This document shows, one piece after another, positions 24,897-35,202 of a stretch of 64,000 nt of DNA (its first letter is position 1; every line of letters begins with the position of its first letter). Source of the DNA: Bacteroidales bacterium (GTDB lineage: Bacteria > Bacteroidota > Bacteroidia > Bacteroidales > UBA932); assembly GCA_017935505.1 (NCBI GenBank), contig JAGBHM010000004.1:1-64000 (forward strand). Reading direction: 5' to 3'. The notes under the pieces are model-generated. The model did no database searches, had not been told where the DNA came from, and was given only the letters and a program-made list of their open reading frames with translations. A program made the position numbers and the translations under genes.

Positions 24897-27650
24897 TTAC
24901 TTTTTAAGCAATGCTGCTATCCTGTTGTTCAAGTTTTCAAGTTTTGTAGTGGCGTCGGACTGTTTCTTTCTCTCCAATGCAACCACATTTTCAGGTGCAT
25001 TGTTAACAAACTTCTCATTCGAGAGTTTTGCATTCACCTGTTTGAGGAATTTTTCATAATATTCAACCTCAGCCCTCATCTTGGCAACCTCCTCTTCTAC
25101 ATTTATATGCTCAGCAAGAGGTACAAAGAACTCATTTGTCCTGATCATGAAGTTCACACCCTGAGCTTGGGTATCAAAAGCAGCAACCACATTTATTTCA
25201 GATATGTTTGCGAGTTTCTTTATAACTGCATCCATAGCTGCATTGTAAGGCTCTTTTGCAAAGAGAGAGAGTGCATCCTTAGGTGAGATACCTTTAGTTT
25301 GTCTGATATTCCTCACATTCATAACAATTTGTGATGCGTCCTCAAACTGTTGTAACAATTCTGTTTCATACTCTCCACATGCCGGAGCATTTTGTAACAT
25401 AATTGTTTCACCGGCTTTTCTCTCCTCCAGATTCTGCCACAACTCCTCGGTGATGAACGGCATAAAAGGATGAAGAAGTTTCAACAAAGAGTCGAAGAAA
25501 CCTATTGTTGCACCATATGTGGCAACATCTATTCCAGCACCATATGCTGGTTTGACCATCTCAAGATACCATGCACAGAAATCATCCCAGAAGAGTTTAT
25601 AAACAGCCATAAGCGCCTCAGACAATCTGTATTTCGACAGCAGATCCTTAATCTCTGCACCAGCCTTGTTCAGCATTGCACCAAACCATTTCACCGCTAC
25701 AGCAGCACTCTCAGGCTGTGCAGCAGCCTCATCCACATTCCATCCCTTTACAAGACGGAATGCATTCCATATCTTATTATTGAAGTTACGTCCCTGCTCA
25801 CAGAGTGCCTCATCAAACAAAATATCATTTCCTGCAGGAGCCGAAAGCATCATACCCATACGCACTGCATCGGCACCATATTTTGCAATCAATTCAAGAG
25901 GATCAGGTGAGTTACCCAACGATTTGGACATCTTGCGGCCAAGTTTGTCGCGTACAATACCTGTGAAATAGACATTCTTGAAAGGCATCTCCCCTCTATA
26001 CTCATAACCTGCCATAATCATTCTTGCCACCCAGAAGAAGATGATATCCGGACCTGTAACAAGGTCACATGTAGGATAATAGTATTTAATCTCCTTATTG
26101 TCCGGATCGCTGAAGTGGTTGAACAGCGAAAGTGGCCACAACCATGAAGAGAACCAAGTATCGAGTGCATCATCATCCTGGCGCAGCTGCTCCATTGTAA
26201 CATTTTCATATCCCGGAAGAGCCTTTGCAAGCTCCAATGCCTTCTCAGCAGTCTCAGCTACAACAAATTTTTCCTCAGCGCCCTCTGCAGCAGGCAGGAA
26301 GTAAGCCGGGATACGGTGGCCCCACCAGAGCTGGCGGCTGATACACCAGTCCTGAATATTGTCGAGCCAGTTATGATATGTAGTCTTGTATTTGGAAGGA
26401 TAGAATTTCAACTCATCATTCATTACAGGAGGCAATGCTATATCTGCAAAATGCTGCATTTTCAGGAACCACTGCATACACAGGCGAGGCTCAACTGCAG
26501 TATCCGCATTTCTCTCCGAATAGCCCACCTTGTTCTGGTAATTCTCTATCTTCTCCATCAGACCTGCATTCTCAAGATCCACAACAATCTGTTTGCGGAC
26601 AGCCATACGGTCCATTCCTACATAGAGTCCGGCAGCTTCACTCAAAGTTGCATCTGCATTGAAAATGTCAATTGTCTCCAGATTGTGGGTCTTGCCCAAC
26701 ATATAGTCATTTGTATCGTGGGCAGGGGTTACCTTCAAACAGCCGGTTCCGAACTCAATCTCAACATAGCGGTCCTCTATAACCGGAATCGAGCGTCCTA
26801 CAAGCGGAACAATTACTCTCTTGCCTTTCAACCATGTATTCTTAGGGTCCTTAGGATTTATACACATGGCAGTATCACCCATAATTGTCTCAGGACGGGT
26901 TGTAGCAACAACCGCATAGCGTCTGCCATCGGCATCCCTATGGAGAATCTGATGTTTTACAGCAGGATCAAATGCATCCTCAGGTTTGAGCACAACTGCA
27001 CCCTCCTCTTCACCGTCTGTACTGCCGGCAGGCTCATCTACATAATATTTAAGGTAGTAGAGCTTGCTCTGCTCATCTTTATATATAACCTCCTCGTTGC
27101 TCAATGCAGTCTGAGCCTTAGGATCCCAGTTAACCATACGCAAACCACGATAGATAAGCCCTTTATTGTACAAGTCAACAAAAACCTTTATCACGCTGTT
27201 GCTTCTCTCCTCATCCATAGTAAATGCTGTCCTGTCCCAGTCACAGCTTGCACCCAATTTGCGGAGCTGCTTCAGAATTATACCGCCATGCTCCTCTGTC
27301 CACTCCCAGGCATGCTTAAGGAACTCCTCCCTGGTAAGGTCACTTTTCCTAATTCCCTTTTCCGACAGTTTCTTCACAACTTTAGCCTCTGTTGCAATTG
27401 AGGCATGGTCTGTACCTGGAACCCAGCAGGCATTTTTACCCTCCATTCTTGCCCTACGCACAAGAATATCCTGAATTGTATTGTTCAGCATATGGCCCAT
27501 GTGAAGCACACCAGTTACATTTGGTGGCGGAATTACAATTGTATATGCCTCTCTTTCATCTGGTTCTGAGTGGAAAAACTTATTTTCCAACCAATACGAA
27601 TACCATTTGTCCTCTACTGTTGCGGGATTGTATTTTGCAGGAATTTCCAT
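24897..27650 (-). CDS. valS: Valyl-tRNA synthetase
   Basis: A 917-aa class I aminoacyl-tRNA synthetase charging tRNA-Val. It has the HIGH-type motif [15 protein letters not shown] (~40-54), the editing domain with [15 protein letters not shown], the [13 protein letters not shown] segment, KMSKSLGN, an anticodon-binding domain, and a C-terminal coiled coil (residues ~850-915). Length and order are normal. First gene of the minus-strand run, with a well-formed promoter upstream. Confidence 0.97.
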   Translation of the reverse strand: MEIPAKYNPATVEDKWYSYWLENKFFHSEPDEREAYTIVIPPPNVTGVLHMGHMLNNTIQDILVRRARMEGKNACWVPGTDHASIATEAKVVKKLSEKGIRKSDLTREEFLKHAWEWTEEHGGIILKQLRKLGASCDWDRTAFTMDEERSNSVIKVFVDLYNKGLIYRGLRMVNWDPKAQTALSNEEVIYKDEQSKLYYLKYYVDEPAGSTDGEEEGAVVLKPEDAFDPAVKHQILHRDADGRRYAVVATTRPETIMGDTAMCINPKDPKNTWLKGKRVIVPLVGRSIPVIEDRYVEIEFGTGCLKVTPAHDTNDYMLGKTHNLETIDIFNADATLSEAAGLYVGMDRMAVRKQIVVDLENAGLMEKIENYQNKVGYSERNADTAVEPRLCMQWFLKMQHFADIALPPVMNDELKFYPSKYKTTYHNWLDNIQDWCISRQLWWGHRIPAYFLPAAEGAEEKFVVAETAEKALELAKALPGYENVTMEQLRQDDDALDTWFSSWLWPLSLFNHFSDPDNKEIKYYYPTCDLVTGPDIIFFWVARMIMAGYEYRGEMPFKNVYFTGIVRDKLGRKMSKSLGNSPDPLELIAKYGADAVRMGMMLSAPAGNDILFDEALCEQGRNFNNKIWNAFRLVKGWNVDEAAAQPESAAVAVKWFGAMLNKAGAEIKDLLSKYRLSEALMAVYKLFWDDFCAWYLEMVKPAYGAGIDVATYGATIGFFDSLLKLLHPFMPFITEELWQNLEERKAGETIMLQNAPACGEYETELLQQFEDASQIVMNVRNIRQTKGISPKDALSLFAKEPYNAAMDAVIKKLANISEINVVAAFDTQAQGVNFMIRTNEFFVPLAEHINVEEEVAKMRAEVEYYEKFLKQVNAKLSNEKFVNNAPENVVALERKKQSDATTKLENLNNRIAALLKK

Positions 27651-27693
27651 AAAATAATTACACTTTTAATAATGTACATAATTTTTGAACGTA

Positions 27694-27724
27694 CAAAGTT
27701 AATTAATTTAAATCCGCTACAAAA
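27694..27724 (-). promoter_or_regulatory. Predicted valS promoter
   Basis: On the minus strand, TTTTG (27724-27720) and TAACTTTG (27701-27694) are separated by 18 bases, matching the Bacteroidota TTTG/TAnnTTTG pattern. The start codon follows about 43 bases downstream. Confidence 0.65.
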
Positions 27725-27748
27725 TTCTATTTTAATTAAAATATATCT

Positions 27749-27756
27749 TATATTTG
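27749..27756 (+). promoter_or_regulatory. -7 element for the DUF3467-etfBA-acd cluster
   Basis: TATATTTG matches TAnnTTTG and ends 35 bases before the DUF3467 ATG. The -33 region is AT-rich without a clear TTTG. It lies back to back with the valS promoter. Confidence 0.5.
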
Positions 27757-27791
27757 CAACTTGATATATATCCAATGTAAATCCGACAGAT

Positions 27792-28097
27792 ATGGAAAGC
27801 GACAACAAGCTTAATATTGAGTTGAGTAACGAGGTTGCACAGGGCTCATATTCGAACCTTGCAATTGTTACACACTCTCCCAGCGAATTTGTTATAGATT
27901 TTATAAGAATGCTTCCTGGACTGCCAAAAGCTCAGGTAGGCAACCGTATCATAATGACCCCCGGCAATATGAAAAGACTTGCCCAGGCCATAAATGACAA
28001 CATCCGCAAATATGAGAATGAATTTGGAGAGATAGAACTAAATGAACCTATAAATAATATTCCAATGGGTTTTGGCTCGCCTAAGGCCAAAGCATAG
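27792..28097 (+). CDS. DUF3467 domain protein
   Basis: A 101-aa protein of the small DUF3467 family common in Bacteroidota. It shows EVAQGSYSNLAIVTHSPSEFVIDFIRMLPG, the VGNRIIMTP strand and AKRLAQAI-type helix (here MKRLAQAINDNIRKYE). Function unknown. Its conserved length and position 16 bases before etfB suggest it is the first gene of the electron-transfer operon, but nothing in it indicates redox chemistry. Confidence 0.88.
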   Translation: MESDNKLNIELSNEVAQGSYSNLAIVTHSPSEFVIDFIRMLPGLPKAQVGNRIIMTPGNMKRLAQAINDNIRKYENEFGEIELNEPINNIPMGFGSPKAKA

Positions 28098-28113
28098 AAT
28101 GAAAGAATTTATT

Positions 28114-28986
28114 ATGAACAAAAAATTGAAAATCGTTGTATTGGCAAAACAAGTGCCTGATACAAGACACGTAGGTAAAGATGCAATGACTCCGGAAGGA
28201 ACTGTCAACAGGGCTGCGCTACCAGCTATCTTCAATCCGGAAGACATGAATGCACTTGAGCAGGCTCTGCGTATCAAAGACAAGACTCAAGCTGAAGTAA
28301 TTCTCCTTACAATGGGTCCTGGCAGAGCTGCAGACATTATCCGCGAAGGATTATTCAGAGGTGCCGACGGAGGAGTACTCCTTACAGACCGCAAATTTGC
28401 AGGCGCGGACACCCTCGCAACTTCATATGCACTATCACAGGCAGTAAAGAAAATCAACCCAGACATCATCCTTGCCGGAAGGCAGGCAATCGACGGTGAT
28501 ACCGCACAGGTAGGCCCTCAGGTTGCAGAGAAGCTCAATATCCCTCAAGTTACTTATGCTGAGGAAATTCTGGATATCCAGGAGGACAAACTGACAATCA
28601 AGAGAAGATTGGAGAGAGGTATTGAGGTGGTATCTTCACCTATGCCGCTGCTGATTACCGTACACGCAACAGCAGCTCCATGCCGTCCAAGACATGCAAA
28701 ACAGGTGATGAAATACAAATCAGCCAGAACCGCTTCAGAAAATGCAATACCAGAGGCTTCATACTTCCTTCCACTCGAGGGCAATGAGCATCTTAAAATT
28801 GCAGAGTGGGGTGTTCAGGAGATCGGAGGTGACGAGAACGGCTTCGGAATGGCAGGCTCCCCTACCAAAGTGAAAAAGGTGGAGAACATCGTATTCCAGG
28901 CCAAGGAGGCCAAAAAGCTCACAGCATCTGATTCCGACATCGATTCACTTATCGTAGAGCTTATAAGCAACCACACAATCGGTTAA
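28114..28986 (+). CDS. etfB: Electron transfer flavoprotein beta subunit
   Basis: A 290-aa ETF beta/FixA-type subunit that binds nucleotide (AMP or FAD) and passes electrons from acyl-CoA dehydrogenase. It has KIVVLAKQVPDTRHV at the start, GRQAIDGDTAQVGPQVAEKL, and the ETF-beta signature region VHATAAPCRPRHAKQVMKYK. The ATG at 28114 is chosen because it opens directly into the conserved strand; an ATG five codons upstream at 28099 is possible. It is followed by etfA and an acyl-CoA dehydrogenase, so the three form a functional unit. Confidence 0.94.
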   Translation: MNKKLKIVVLAKQVPDTRHVGKDAMTPEGTVNRAALPAIFNPEDMNALEQALRIKDKTQAEVILLTMGPGRAADIIREGLFRGADGGVLLTDRKFAGADTLATSYALSQAVKKINPDIILAGRQAIDGDTAQVGPQVAEKLNIPQVTYAEEILDIQEDKLTIKRRLERGIEVVSSPMPLLITVHATAAPCRPRHAKQVMKYKSARTASENAIPEASYFLPLEGNEHLKIAEWGVQEIGGDENGFGMAGSPTKVKKVENIVFQAKEAKKLTASDSDIDSLIVELISNHTIG

Positions 28987-29015
28987 TTGTCTAACTAAAT
29001 TTGAATGGAGTAAAT

Positions 29016-30032
29016 ATGAATAACATTATAGTATTTTGTGAAACCGACAATGGCAAGTTGTGTGATGTAAGCCTTGAGCTGCTCACCAAAGGAAGAGCTT
29101 TGGCCGAAACCCTCAAATGTGACCTTGAGGCGCTGCTGATTGGCCACAATGTTGAAAATCTTGCCAATGAACTTTACTCGTATGGTGCAAAGACAGTTCA
29201 TCTTGCAGATGACCCTCAATTGGAGTTCTTCAGAACCCTCCCATACGCAGCTATAACAATCTCACTCTTCAAAGAGGAGAAACCACAGATTGCCCTCTTT
29301 GGAGCAACTTCTGTAGGCCGTGACCTTGCACCACGCGTATCAAGCGCACTGCACAGCGGACTTACAGCTGACTGTACCTCATTGGAAATAGGTGACCATC
29401 AAGACAATAAAGGTAACAAATGGGACAATCTCCTCTATCAGATACGTCCTGCATTCGGAGGAAATATCATTGCCACAATTGTAAACCCTGAACACAGACC
29501 TCAGATGGCAACTGTAAGGGAAGGCGTTATGAGAAAAGAGGCTCTTGCAACACCTGTAGATGGTTCCATCAAGAGGATTGACACCAGCAAAGTTCTGATG
29601 GACACTGATTTTGCAGTATCTATCATCGAGAGACACATCAAAGAGAAAAAGATCGATATCAAAGGTGCACAGATAGTGGTTGCCGGCGGTTATGGTGTCG
29701 GTTCAAAAGAGAACTTCAAATTGATATTTGATCTTGCCAAAGTTCTTGGAGCTGAGGTAGGAGCATCACGTGCTGCCGTAGATGCAGGATTTACAGACCA
29801 TGAGAGACAGATCGGCCAGACCGGTGTAACCGTAAGACCGAAACTCTTCATCTCTGTAGGTATATCGGGACAAATCCAGCATACTGCAGGTATGGACCAG
29901 TCATCAATGATCATCTCTATCAACAACGATCCTAATGCCCCTATCCACCAGATAGCGGACTACTCGATTATTGGTGATTTAAATGAAGTTTTACCTAAGA
30001 TGATAGCATCTTACAAAAAGCACAGCAAATAA
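29016..30032 (+). CDS. etfA: Electron transfer flavoprotein alpha subunit
   Basis: A 338-aa ETF alpha/FixB subunit, which binds the electron-carrying FAD. The N-terminal domain has IIVFCETDNGKL and FGATSVGRDLAPRVSSAL. The C-terminal FAD domain has VVAGGYGVGSKENF, GASRAAVDAGF, RQIGQTGVTVRPKLFISVGISGQIQH and INNDPNAPI, the classic alpha-subunit signature. The ATG at 29016 is preferred to an upstream TTG at 29001. One base separates its stop from the next ATG. Confidence 0.95.
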   Translation: MNNIIVFCETDNGKLCDVSLELLTKGRALAETLKCDLEALLIGHNVENLANELYSYGAKTVHLADDPQLEFFRTLPYAAITISLFKEEKPQIALFGATSVGRDLAPRVSSALHSGLTADCTSLEIGDHQDNKGNKWDNLLYQIRPAFGGNIIATIVNPEHRPQMATVREGVMRKEALATPVDGSIKRIDTSKVLMDTDFAVSIIERHIKEKKIDIKGAQIVVAGGYGVGSKENFKLIFDLAKVLGAEVGASRAAVDAGFTDHERQIGQTGVTVRPKLFISVGISGQIQHTAGMDQSSMIISINNDPNAPIHQIADYSIIGDLNEVLPKMIASYKKHSK

Positions 30033-30033
30033 T

Positions 30034-31764
30034 ATGGCAAATTTTTATAAAGACAATACAGATTTGAAATTCCAGTTCTCACACCCGCTAATGGGTAAAA
30101 TTGTAGAACTGAAAGAGCAGGGTTTCAAGGATTTCGGCAAATTCGACTATGCTCCACAAAATATAGAGGATGCCATTGACTCATACGACAAGGTTATGGA
30201 GATCATGGGTGACATCTGCGGTAATGTGATTGCACCTAATGCAGAGCAGGTAGACCACGACGGCCCTGTATGCAAAGATGGCAGAATCACCTATGCGGCC
30301 GGCACCCAGCAGAACCATGAAGTGCTTACTCAGGCTGGTGTATACGGACTCAACTTGCCTCGCGAGTATGGCGGATTGAACTTCAGCATGGTTCCATATG
30401 TAATGGCAGCCGAGTTGGTTTCACGTGCAGATGCCGGCTTTGCAAACATCTGGGGTCTGCAGGACTGTGCAGAGACAATCTATGAGTTTGCCTCTAAAGA
30501 GATCAAAGATGAGTTCCTCCCTAGAATAAACAAGGGTGACACATGTTCAATGGACCTCACTGAGCCTGATGCAGGTTCTGATCTTCAGTCGGTTATGCTC
30601 AAAGCAACATGGGACGAAGAGAAACAGACATGGTATCTGAATGGTGTAAAACGTTTCATCACAAACGGCGATGCTCAGATCAAACTTGTACTTGCCCGTT
30701 CTGAGGAGGGTACAACCGACGGTCGTGGCCTTTCATACTTTGTATATGACAAGGCATGGGGCGGCGTAACAGTAAGACGTATCGAGAACAAATTGGGTAT
30801 CAAAGGCTCCCCTACTGCTGAGCTTGTATTCAAGAATGCTCCTGCAAAATTGGTTGGAGAGCGCAAATTGGGACTTATCAAATATGTGATGTCACTGATG
30901 AACGGAGCTCGTCTTGGTGTTGGAGCACAATCTGTAGGACTTTCTGAAGCTGCTTACAGAGAGGCTCTTAAATACGCAAACGAGCGTGTACAATACAAGA
31001 AGGCCATCATCAACTTCCCAGCTGTAACCGAGCTGCTGGCTGTAATGAAGGCCAAATTGCAGGCTTCACGTGCCATCCTCTACGAAACAACAAGATTCGT
31101 TGATATCTACAAAGCATACAACGCAATTTCAGAGGAGAGAAAACTTACTCCGGAAGAGCGTCAGGAGTTCAAGAAATACAGCAAATATGCAGATATGTTC
31201 ACTCCGGTTCTCAAAATGATGTCGAGTGAATATGCAAACCAGAATGCATATGATGCAATTCAGGTTCATGGCGGTTCAGGTTTCATGAAAGAGTACCCAG
31301 TAGAGAGGATGTACAGAGATGCAAGAATCCTTACAATTTATGAGGGAACATCTCAGTTGCAGACAGTTGCAGCAATCCGCTATGTAACCAACGGCTCTTA
31401 CCTTGCAAAGATCAGAGAGTATGAGCAGATGGAGTTCAAACCTGAATTTGCAGCCCTCAAAGCAAAATTGGTTGCAATGACCGACCAGTTTGAGCAGGCA
31501 TGTGCACTTGTTGCAGGTAAAGGTGACGAATATGTTGATTTCCATGCAAGAAGACTTGTTGAGATGGCAGCTCACATCATCATGTCTTATCTGCTTATCA
31601 TCGATTCTCAGACTTGCACTTCATTTGTAAACTCAGCAAAAATCTACACCAACAAATCTGAGGCTTGGAACAATGAGAGATTCTCTTACATCCAGCAGTT
31701 CAACCCTGAGGATTTGGAACCGTTCAATGCTGTAAAGAGCGAAGAACTTCCTGAAGTTGAGTAG
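30034..31764 (+). CDS. Acyl-CoA dehydrogenase
   Basis: A 576-aa FAD-dependent acyl-CoA dehydrogenase, longer than the ~380-aa core because of a C-terminal extension. It has the CSMDLTEPDAGSDLQSV flavin/substrate motif, LNGVKRFITNGDAQ, the RLGVGAQSVGLSEAAYREAL helix, VHGGSGFMKEYPVERMYRDARILTIYEGTSQLQ and an extension from about residue 430. The base is probably the Glu in IYEGTSQ. It would donate electrons to the EtfBA pair next to it. Substrate chain length is unknown; an electron-bifurcating role cannot be judged from this sequence. Confidence 0.93.
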   Translation: MANFYKDNTDLKFQFSHPLMGKIVELKEQGFKDFGKFDYAPQNIEDAIDSYDKVMEIMGDICGNVIAPNAEQVDHDGPVCKDGRITYAAGTQQNHEVLTQAGVYGLNLPREYGGLNFSMVPYVMAAELVSRADAGFANIWGLQDCAETIYEFASKEIKDEFLPRINKGDTCSMDLTEPDAGSDLQSVMLKATWDEEKQTWYLNGVKRFITNGDAQIKLVLARSEEGTTDGRGLSYFVYDKAWGGVTVRRIENKLGIKGSPTAELVFKNAPAKLVGERKLGLIKYVMSLMNGARLGVGAQSVGLSEAAYREALKYANERVQYKKAIINFPAVTELLAVMKAKLQASRAILYETTRFVDIYKAYNAISEERKLTPEERQEFKKYSKYADMFTPVLKMMSSEYANQNAYDAIQVHGGSGFMKEYPVERMYRDARILTIYEGTSQLQTVAAIRYVTNGSYLAKIREYEQMEFKPEFAALKAKLVAMTDQFEQACALVAGKGDEYVDFHARRLVEMAAHIIMSYLLIIDSQTCTSFVNSAKIYTNKSEAWNNERFSYIQQFNPEDLEPFNAVKSEELPEVE

Positions 31765-31792
31765 TTTTTAAGTTGCTTACACAAAATATGGA

Positions 31793-31833
31793 AGAGTCCG
31801 GTGTCAAATGGAGCACACCGGACTCTCTTTTTT
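31793..31833 (+). terminator. Intrinsic terminator of the etf operon
   Basis: Bases 31793-31804 (AGAGTCCGGTGT) pair perfectly with 31815-31826 (ACACCGGACTCT) over a 10-base loop, followed by C and six T. It lies 28 bases after the acyl-CoA dehydrogenase stop. Confidence 0.95.
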
Positions 31834-31846
31834 GCGCCAATAAATG

Positions 31847-31854
31847 TATCTTTG
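31847..31854 (+). promoter_or_regulatory. -7 element for the TPR gene
   Basis: TATCTTTG matches TAnnTTTG, 24 bases before the TPR protein ATG and just after the etf terminator. No well-spaced -33 element is seen. Confidence 0.5.
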
Positions 31855-31878
31855 TTTTTATAATAGAGAGCCTATACA

Positions 31879-34326
31879 ATGCAGACAGTAAAATTATATA
31901 TCACAGACTCAGAACTTTGCAGAAACAATAAAGAAAAAGTGGATGCCTGCGTAGCAAAGATGAACTCCATCTTCAAGTATAAGGGATTTATACTAAACTG
32001 GATGGTATGCAAAGATGAGTACGGCTCCATAGCCAATATTGAGAGCGAAGGCAAGCTGCCGCATATCAACAAAGAAGAATCAAGTATCGGTTGCAGCTTC
32101 TCAAATACCGACATGCTGGGCCTCGACATAATTGTAAGCTTGGGAGAGCTGCTGGATTATAATATTCAGGACATTACAGATATACGCGATTCAAAGCTCT
32201 CCATAGAGAGGGAAGATCTGGTAAATTTTGCAAACATTCCGCTTTTTGCAGAGAATCCATGTATATTGGAATTAAAGGAACTCATTTCAAAAATACCAGA
32301 ATCTGAGGAGGAGACGCTGTTGAAACAGAGATCTGAACATATCAGCAATATCAAAAGGTATGATTTCATGATATACAATTATCTGAATTTCAGATTCCAC
32401 ATCAAATGCTCCCCATTATCAGAAGAATCAACCTCATCATCATTAAATGCTTATAATGAATTATTTGATACGCGCAATACAATTGCGCAAAGAGTGGCAC
32501 AATCTGCAGATCTTTTCCAAAAGGCAATAACGGCTGCAGAGGCAAAGAATGAGGAGTTGCTGTCGGAAAGAGAGAGTATTGAAAATAAATTTGAGGTAAT
32601 GGATATGCTGAAAGCCCTCTCTGAAATCCTCGTTGTATTTGAAAAGCATACCCAGGCGATGGATATCCTTAACAGATATCACGCAGTGGCAGATACTATT
32701 GACCTCGGAGAGAATATAAAGCGTCGCCACCAATATATAATATGCGACAATTACAAATCTGTGGTCTATTATGAGCAGAAAAACTTTGATGTAGCCATAG
32801 AGACATATACAAAGGCTATAAAGTTAACCGAACAGCTCTATGGCAAGAACCACCCAGATATAATTGCCTACCTCAACCTCATCTCATCTTTCTATGAAAC
32901 CCAAGGAAAATATGACCAGGCAATAGAGATGCTCTTCAAAATACTGGAGATGCAACAAAATCTTATGGGTCCCGACAGTGATGCAGTTGCAATCACATAC
33001 AATAACCTCGGATGCAATTTCCACTACAAGGGAGAGAATGACAAGGCTGAGGAATATTATAGGAAGAGCCTCGAGCTGCACAGCAAACTTACCGGCAATT
33101 TCAGATATATCACATGTGTGAATTACAGCAATCTGGGCAGCCTCTATGAAAATAACGGCGATTTTGAAAAAGCTCTGGAATACCATAAGAAGAGCCTTGA
33201 AATAAGAAGAGAGGTGTATGGAGAAGATGATATTGAACTTGCATGGAGCTACAACAATCTCGGCACAGACTACCTTAAGATGGGCAGATACCGCAAAGCT
33301 CTGGAATATTACCGTAAAGCGCTGAAAATAAGGCTTGGCAAGCAGGGAGAAAAGAATGAGGAGGTTGCCAATATATACAGCAACATATCTTCGTACTATG
33401 ATGCAGTGGCCAAATATCCGAAGGCTTTGGAATACATGCTCAAAGCCCTGAAAATACAGAAAGAGGTCTATGACGGGGAGAATCCGGATATAGCCCTTAC
33501 ATATAATAAATTGGGAGAATTATACTCCAATCTTGGAGAGTATTCTGCATCACTCGAGTACTACATGAAGGCATTGGAACTCAGGACAAGACTCCTCGGC
33601 CCCAAACATCCCGACGTCTCCCTCACTCTCAACAATCTGGGTTGCTTCTATCACGAAATGGAGGAGTATGAACTTGCTCTCGACTATTACGGAAAAGCGC
33701 TGGATATCCAACTGGAAACCTTTGGAGATGAGCATCCCCAAGTTGCCATAAGCTACAACAATATTGCAAATGCCTATACCGATCTGGAAGAGTATGAGAA
33801 GGCTTTGGAGTACCACACAAAGGCTCTGCAGATAAGAATTGCAATATATGGCGACAGCCATCCGGAAGTGGCAAATTCATACAGCAATACCGGAGTTGTA
33901 TGTCAGAATATCGAGGAGTACGAGAGGGCTATGGAGCTCTACTATGCAGCACTCAAAATCAACAAGGAGGCCTTTGGAGAATATCATACAACCGTAGCTC
34001 ACAATTACCTGCAGATTGCTACTGTCTGTTCCGATTTGGGTGAATTCGACAGGGCCATTGCCTACTACAGTCTGGTAATTGACATCCAGGCACAGCTTTT
34101 GGGCGAAAACCATCCCGAATTGGCGCTTACATATAATAATCTCGGTATAGTATATGAAGCCATGGAAGATTACGGGAATGCCATGGAGACATATTTCAAG
34201 GCCTATCTGATAAGAAAGAAGGCCTTTGGCGATGAGCATCCGGCCACCCTCCTCTCCTATGAGTGCTACAGCAGGGCTACAATGCTGGCAAAAGGTGGTT
34301 CACCGGCAGCCAGTTTGGGGAACTGA
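31879..34326 (+). CDS. Large tetratricopeptide-repeat protein (kinesin-light-chain-like TPRs)
   Basis: An 815-aa cytosolic protein with no signal peptide. Residues ~290-800 hold about twelve TPRs with a 42-residue period of the kinesin-light-chain type (typical unit ALTYNNLG...YEKALEYYxKALxI....GxxHPxVA). The N-terminal ~180 residues (VKLYITDSELCRNNKEKVDA, GFILNWMVCKDEYGS, LDIIVSLGELLDYNIQ) faintly resemble a degenerate DUF4062/TIR-like sensor domain seen ahead of TPRs in Bacteroidota. Residues ~180-290 are helical. The TPRs would form a peptide-binding solenoid; the partner is unknown. It has its own promoter and stands alone. Confidence 0.85.
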   Translation: MQTVKLYITDSELCRNNKEKVDACVAKMNSIFKYKGFILNWMVCKDEYGSIANIESEGKLPHINKEESSIGCSFSNTDMLGLDIIVSLGELLDYNIQDITDIRDSKLSIEREDLVNFANIPLFAENPCILELKELISKIPESEEETLLKQRSEHISNIKRYDFMIYNYLNFRFHIKCSPLSEESTSSSLNAYNELFDTRNTIAQRVAQSADLFQKAITAAEAKNEELLSERESIENKFEVMDMLKALSEILVVFEKHTQAMDILNRYHAVADTIDLGENIKRRHQYIICDNYKSVVYYEQKNFDVAIETYTKAIKLTEQLYGKNHPDIIAYLNLISSFYETQGKYDQAIEMLFKILEMQQNLMGPDSDAVAITYNNLGCNFHYKGENDKAEEYYRKSLELHSKLTGNFRYITCVNYSNLGSLYENNGDFEKALEYHKKSLEIRREVYGEDDIELAWSYNNLGTDYLKMGRYRKALEYYRKALKIRLGKQGEKNEEVANIYSNISSYYDAVAKYPKALEYMLKALKIQKEVYDGENPDIALTYNKLGELYSNLGEYSASLEYYMKALELRTRLLGPKHPDVSLTLNNLGCFYHEMEEYELALDYYGKALDIQLETFGDEHPQVAISYNNIANAYTDLEEYEKALEYHTKALQIRIAIYGDSHPEVANSYSNTGVVCQNIEEYERAMELYYAALKINKEAFGEYHTTVAHNYLQIATVCSDLGEFDRAIAYYSLVIDIQAQLLGENHPELALTYNNLGIVYEAMEDYGNAMETYFKAYLIRKKAFGDEHPATLLSYECYSRATMLAKGGSPAASLGN

Positions 34327-34359
34327 CTATCGGGTTACACATGTTTGACAAGGAGAGAG

Positions 34360-34391
34360 TTTGTGCAAGATGAGAATTAGCTGTAAATTTG
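34360..34391 (+). promoter_or_regulatory. Predicted promoter of the DUF2520-kdsC-maf group
   Basis: TTTG (34360-34363) and TAAATTTG (34384-34391) are 20 bases apart, an excellent match to the Bacteroidota promoter. The ATG follows 22 bases later. Confidence 0.7.
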
Positions 34392-34413
34392 CAGATACTA
34401 AAAAAGAGCATTT

Positions 34414-35202
34414 ATGTACAGAATAAGTATCATAGGGGCAGGAAATGTTGCCACCCAATTTGCAATAGCCTTCCAAAAGGCCGGGCATCAGGTGGTGTGC
34501 ATCTGCAACAGGAACCTGGAGAAGGCGGAACAGCTCTGCAGAATCGTAGGCAGGTACAAGGGAAAGGCAATCTGCACATCTGATTACAATGCAATCCCCC
34601 AATCGGATATTGTCTTCATTTGTGTGGCCGACAGCGCCATAGAGGGAGTTGCCGCCAATATATGCACTCCATCAGACTCTACAGTTTATGTGCACACCAG
34701 CGGAGCTACCAAAATGGATGTCTTTCAGGCAAATCCGGCAATAAAAAGATATGGAGTCTTCTATCCTCTGATGACTTTGAGCAAGAATAAGAACCTGGAT
34801 ATCAAGATGGTGCCGTTTCTATTGGAGGCCTCGGACAAATCAGGTGAAGAGATGTTGTCTGCCCTGGTAAAATCGCTCAAGGCTGAATATAATATATGCT
34901 CTTCTCAAAAGAGGCTCCAGATGCACACTGCAGCTGTTTTTACAACAAATTTTGTAAACTACATGCTTACGCTAGCATATGATATCGCCAATCCCGATTT
35001 TACATTCCTGCTGCCGTCGGCAATTGAGGCTGTAAGAAAGGCATTCCTGCAGACACCTATGAGCGCCCAGACCGGCCCGGCATTGAGAAAAGATATGAAG
35101 ACTCTCGAAAACCATATGCAGCTGCTACAGGAGAAGGGATTCACAGAGCATCTTGAGATATACAGAACATTATCTGAACACATTATAAAAAGATATTCCT
35201 AA
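34414..35202 (+). CDS. Rossmann-like and DUF2520 domain protein
   Basis: A 262-aa protein. RISIIGAGNVATQFAIAFQKAG is a GxGxxA dinucleotide-binding fold, followed by the F420/NADP-oxidoreductase-like region (QSDIVFICVADSAIEGVA, VYVHTSGATKMDVF). DUF2520 (GVFYPLMTLSKNK onward to LQMHTAAVFTTNFVNYML and TGPALRKDMKTLENHM) forms the C-terminal helical half. The layout resembles NADP-dependent dehydrogenases of the ketopantoate or pyrroline-carboxylate reductase type, but the reaction is unknown. It overlaps the next ATG by one base. Confidence 0.88.
   Translation: MYRISIIGAGNVATQFAIAFQKAGHQVVCICNRNLEKAEQLCRIVGRYKGKAICTSDYNAIPQSDIVFICVADSAIEGVAANICTPSDSTVYVHTSGATKMDVFQANPAIKRYGVFYPLMTLSKNKNLDIKMVPFLLEASDKSGEEMLSALVKSLKAEYNICSSQKRLQMHTAAVFTTNFVNYMLTLAYDIANPDFTFLLPSAIEAVRKAFLQTPMSAQTGPALRKDMKTLENHMQLLQEKGFTEHLEIYRTLSEHIIKRYS

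Noticed and set aside
26316..27401. 361-codon open frame on the plus strand opposite valS
   Set aside because: It lies entirely antisense to a clearly identified valS gene, has no recognisable domain and reads as a shadow with erratic Cys/Ile-rich composition.
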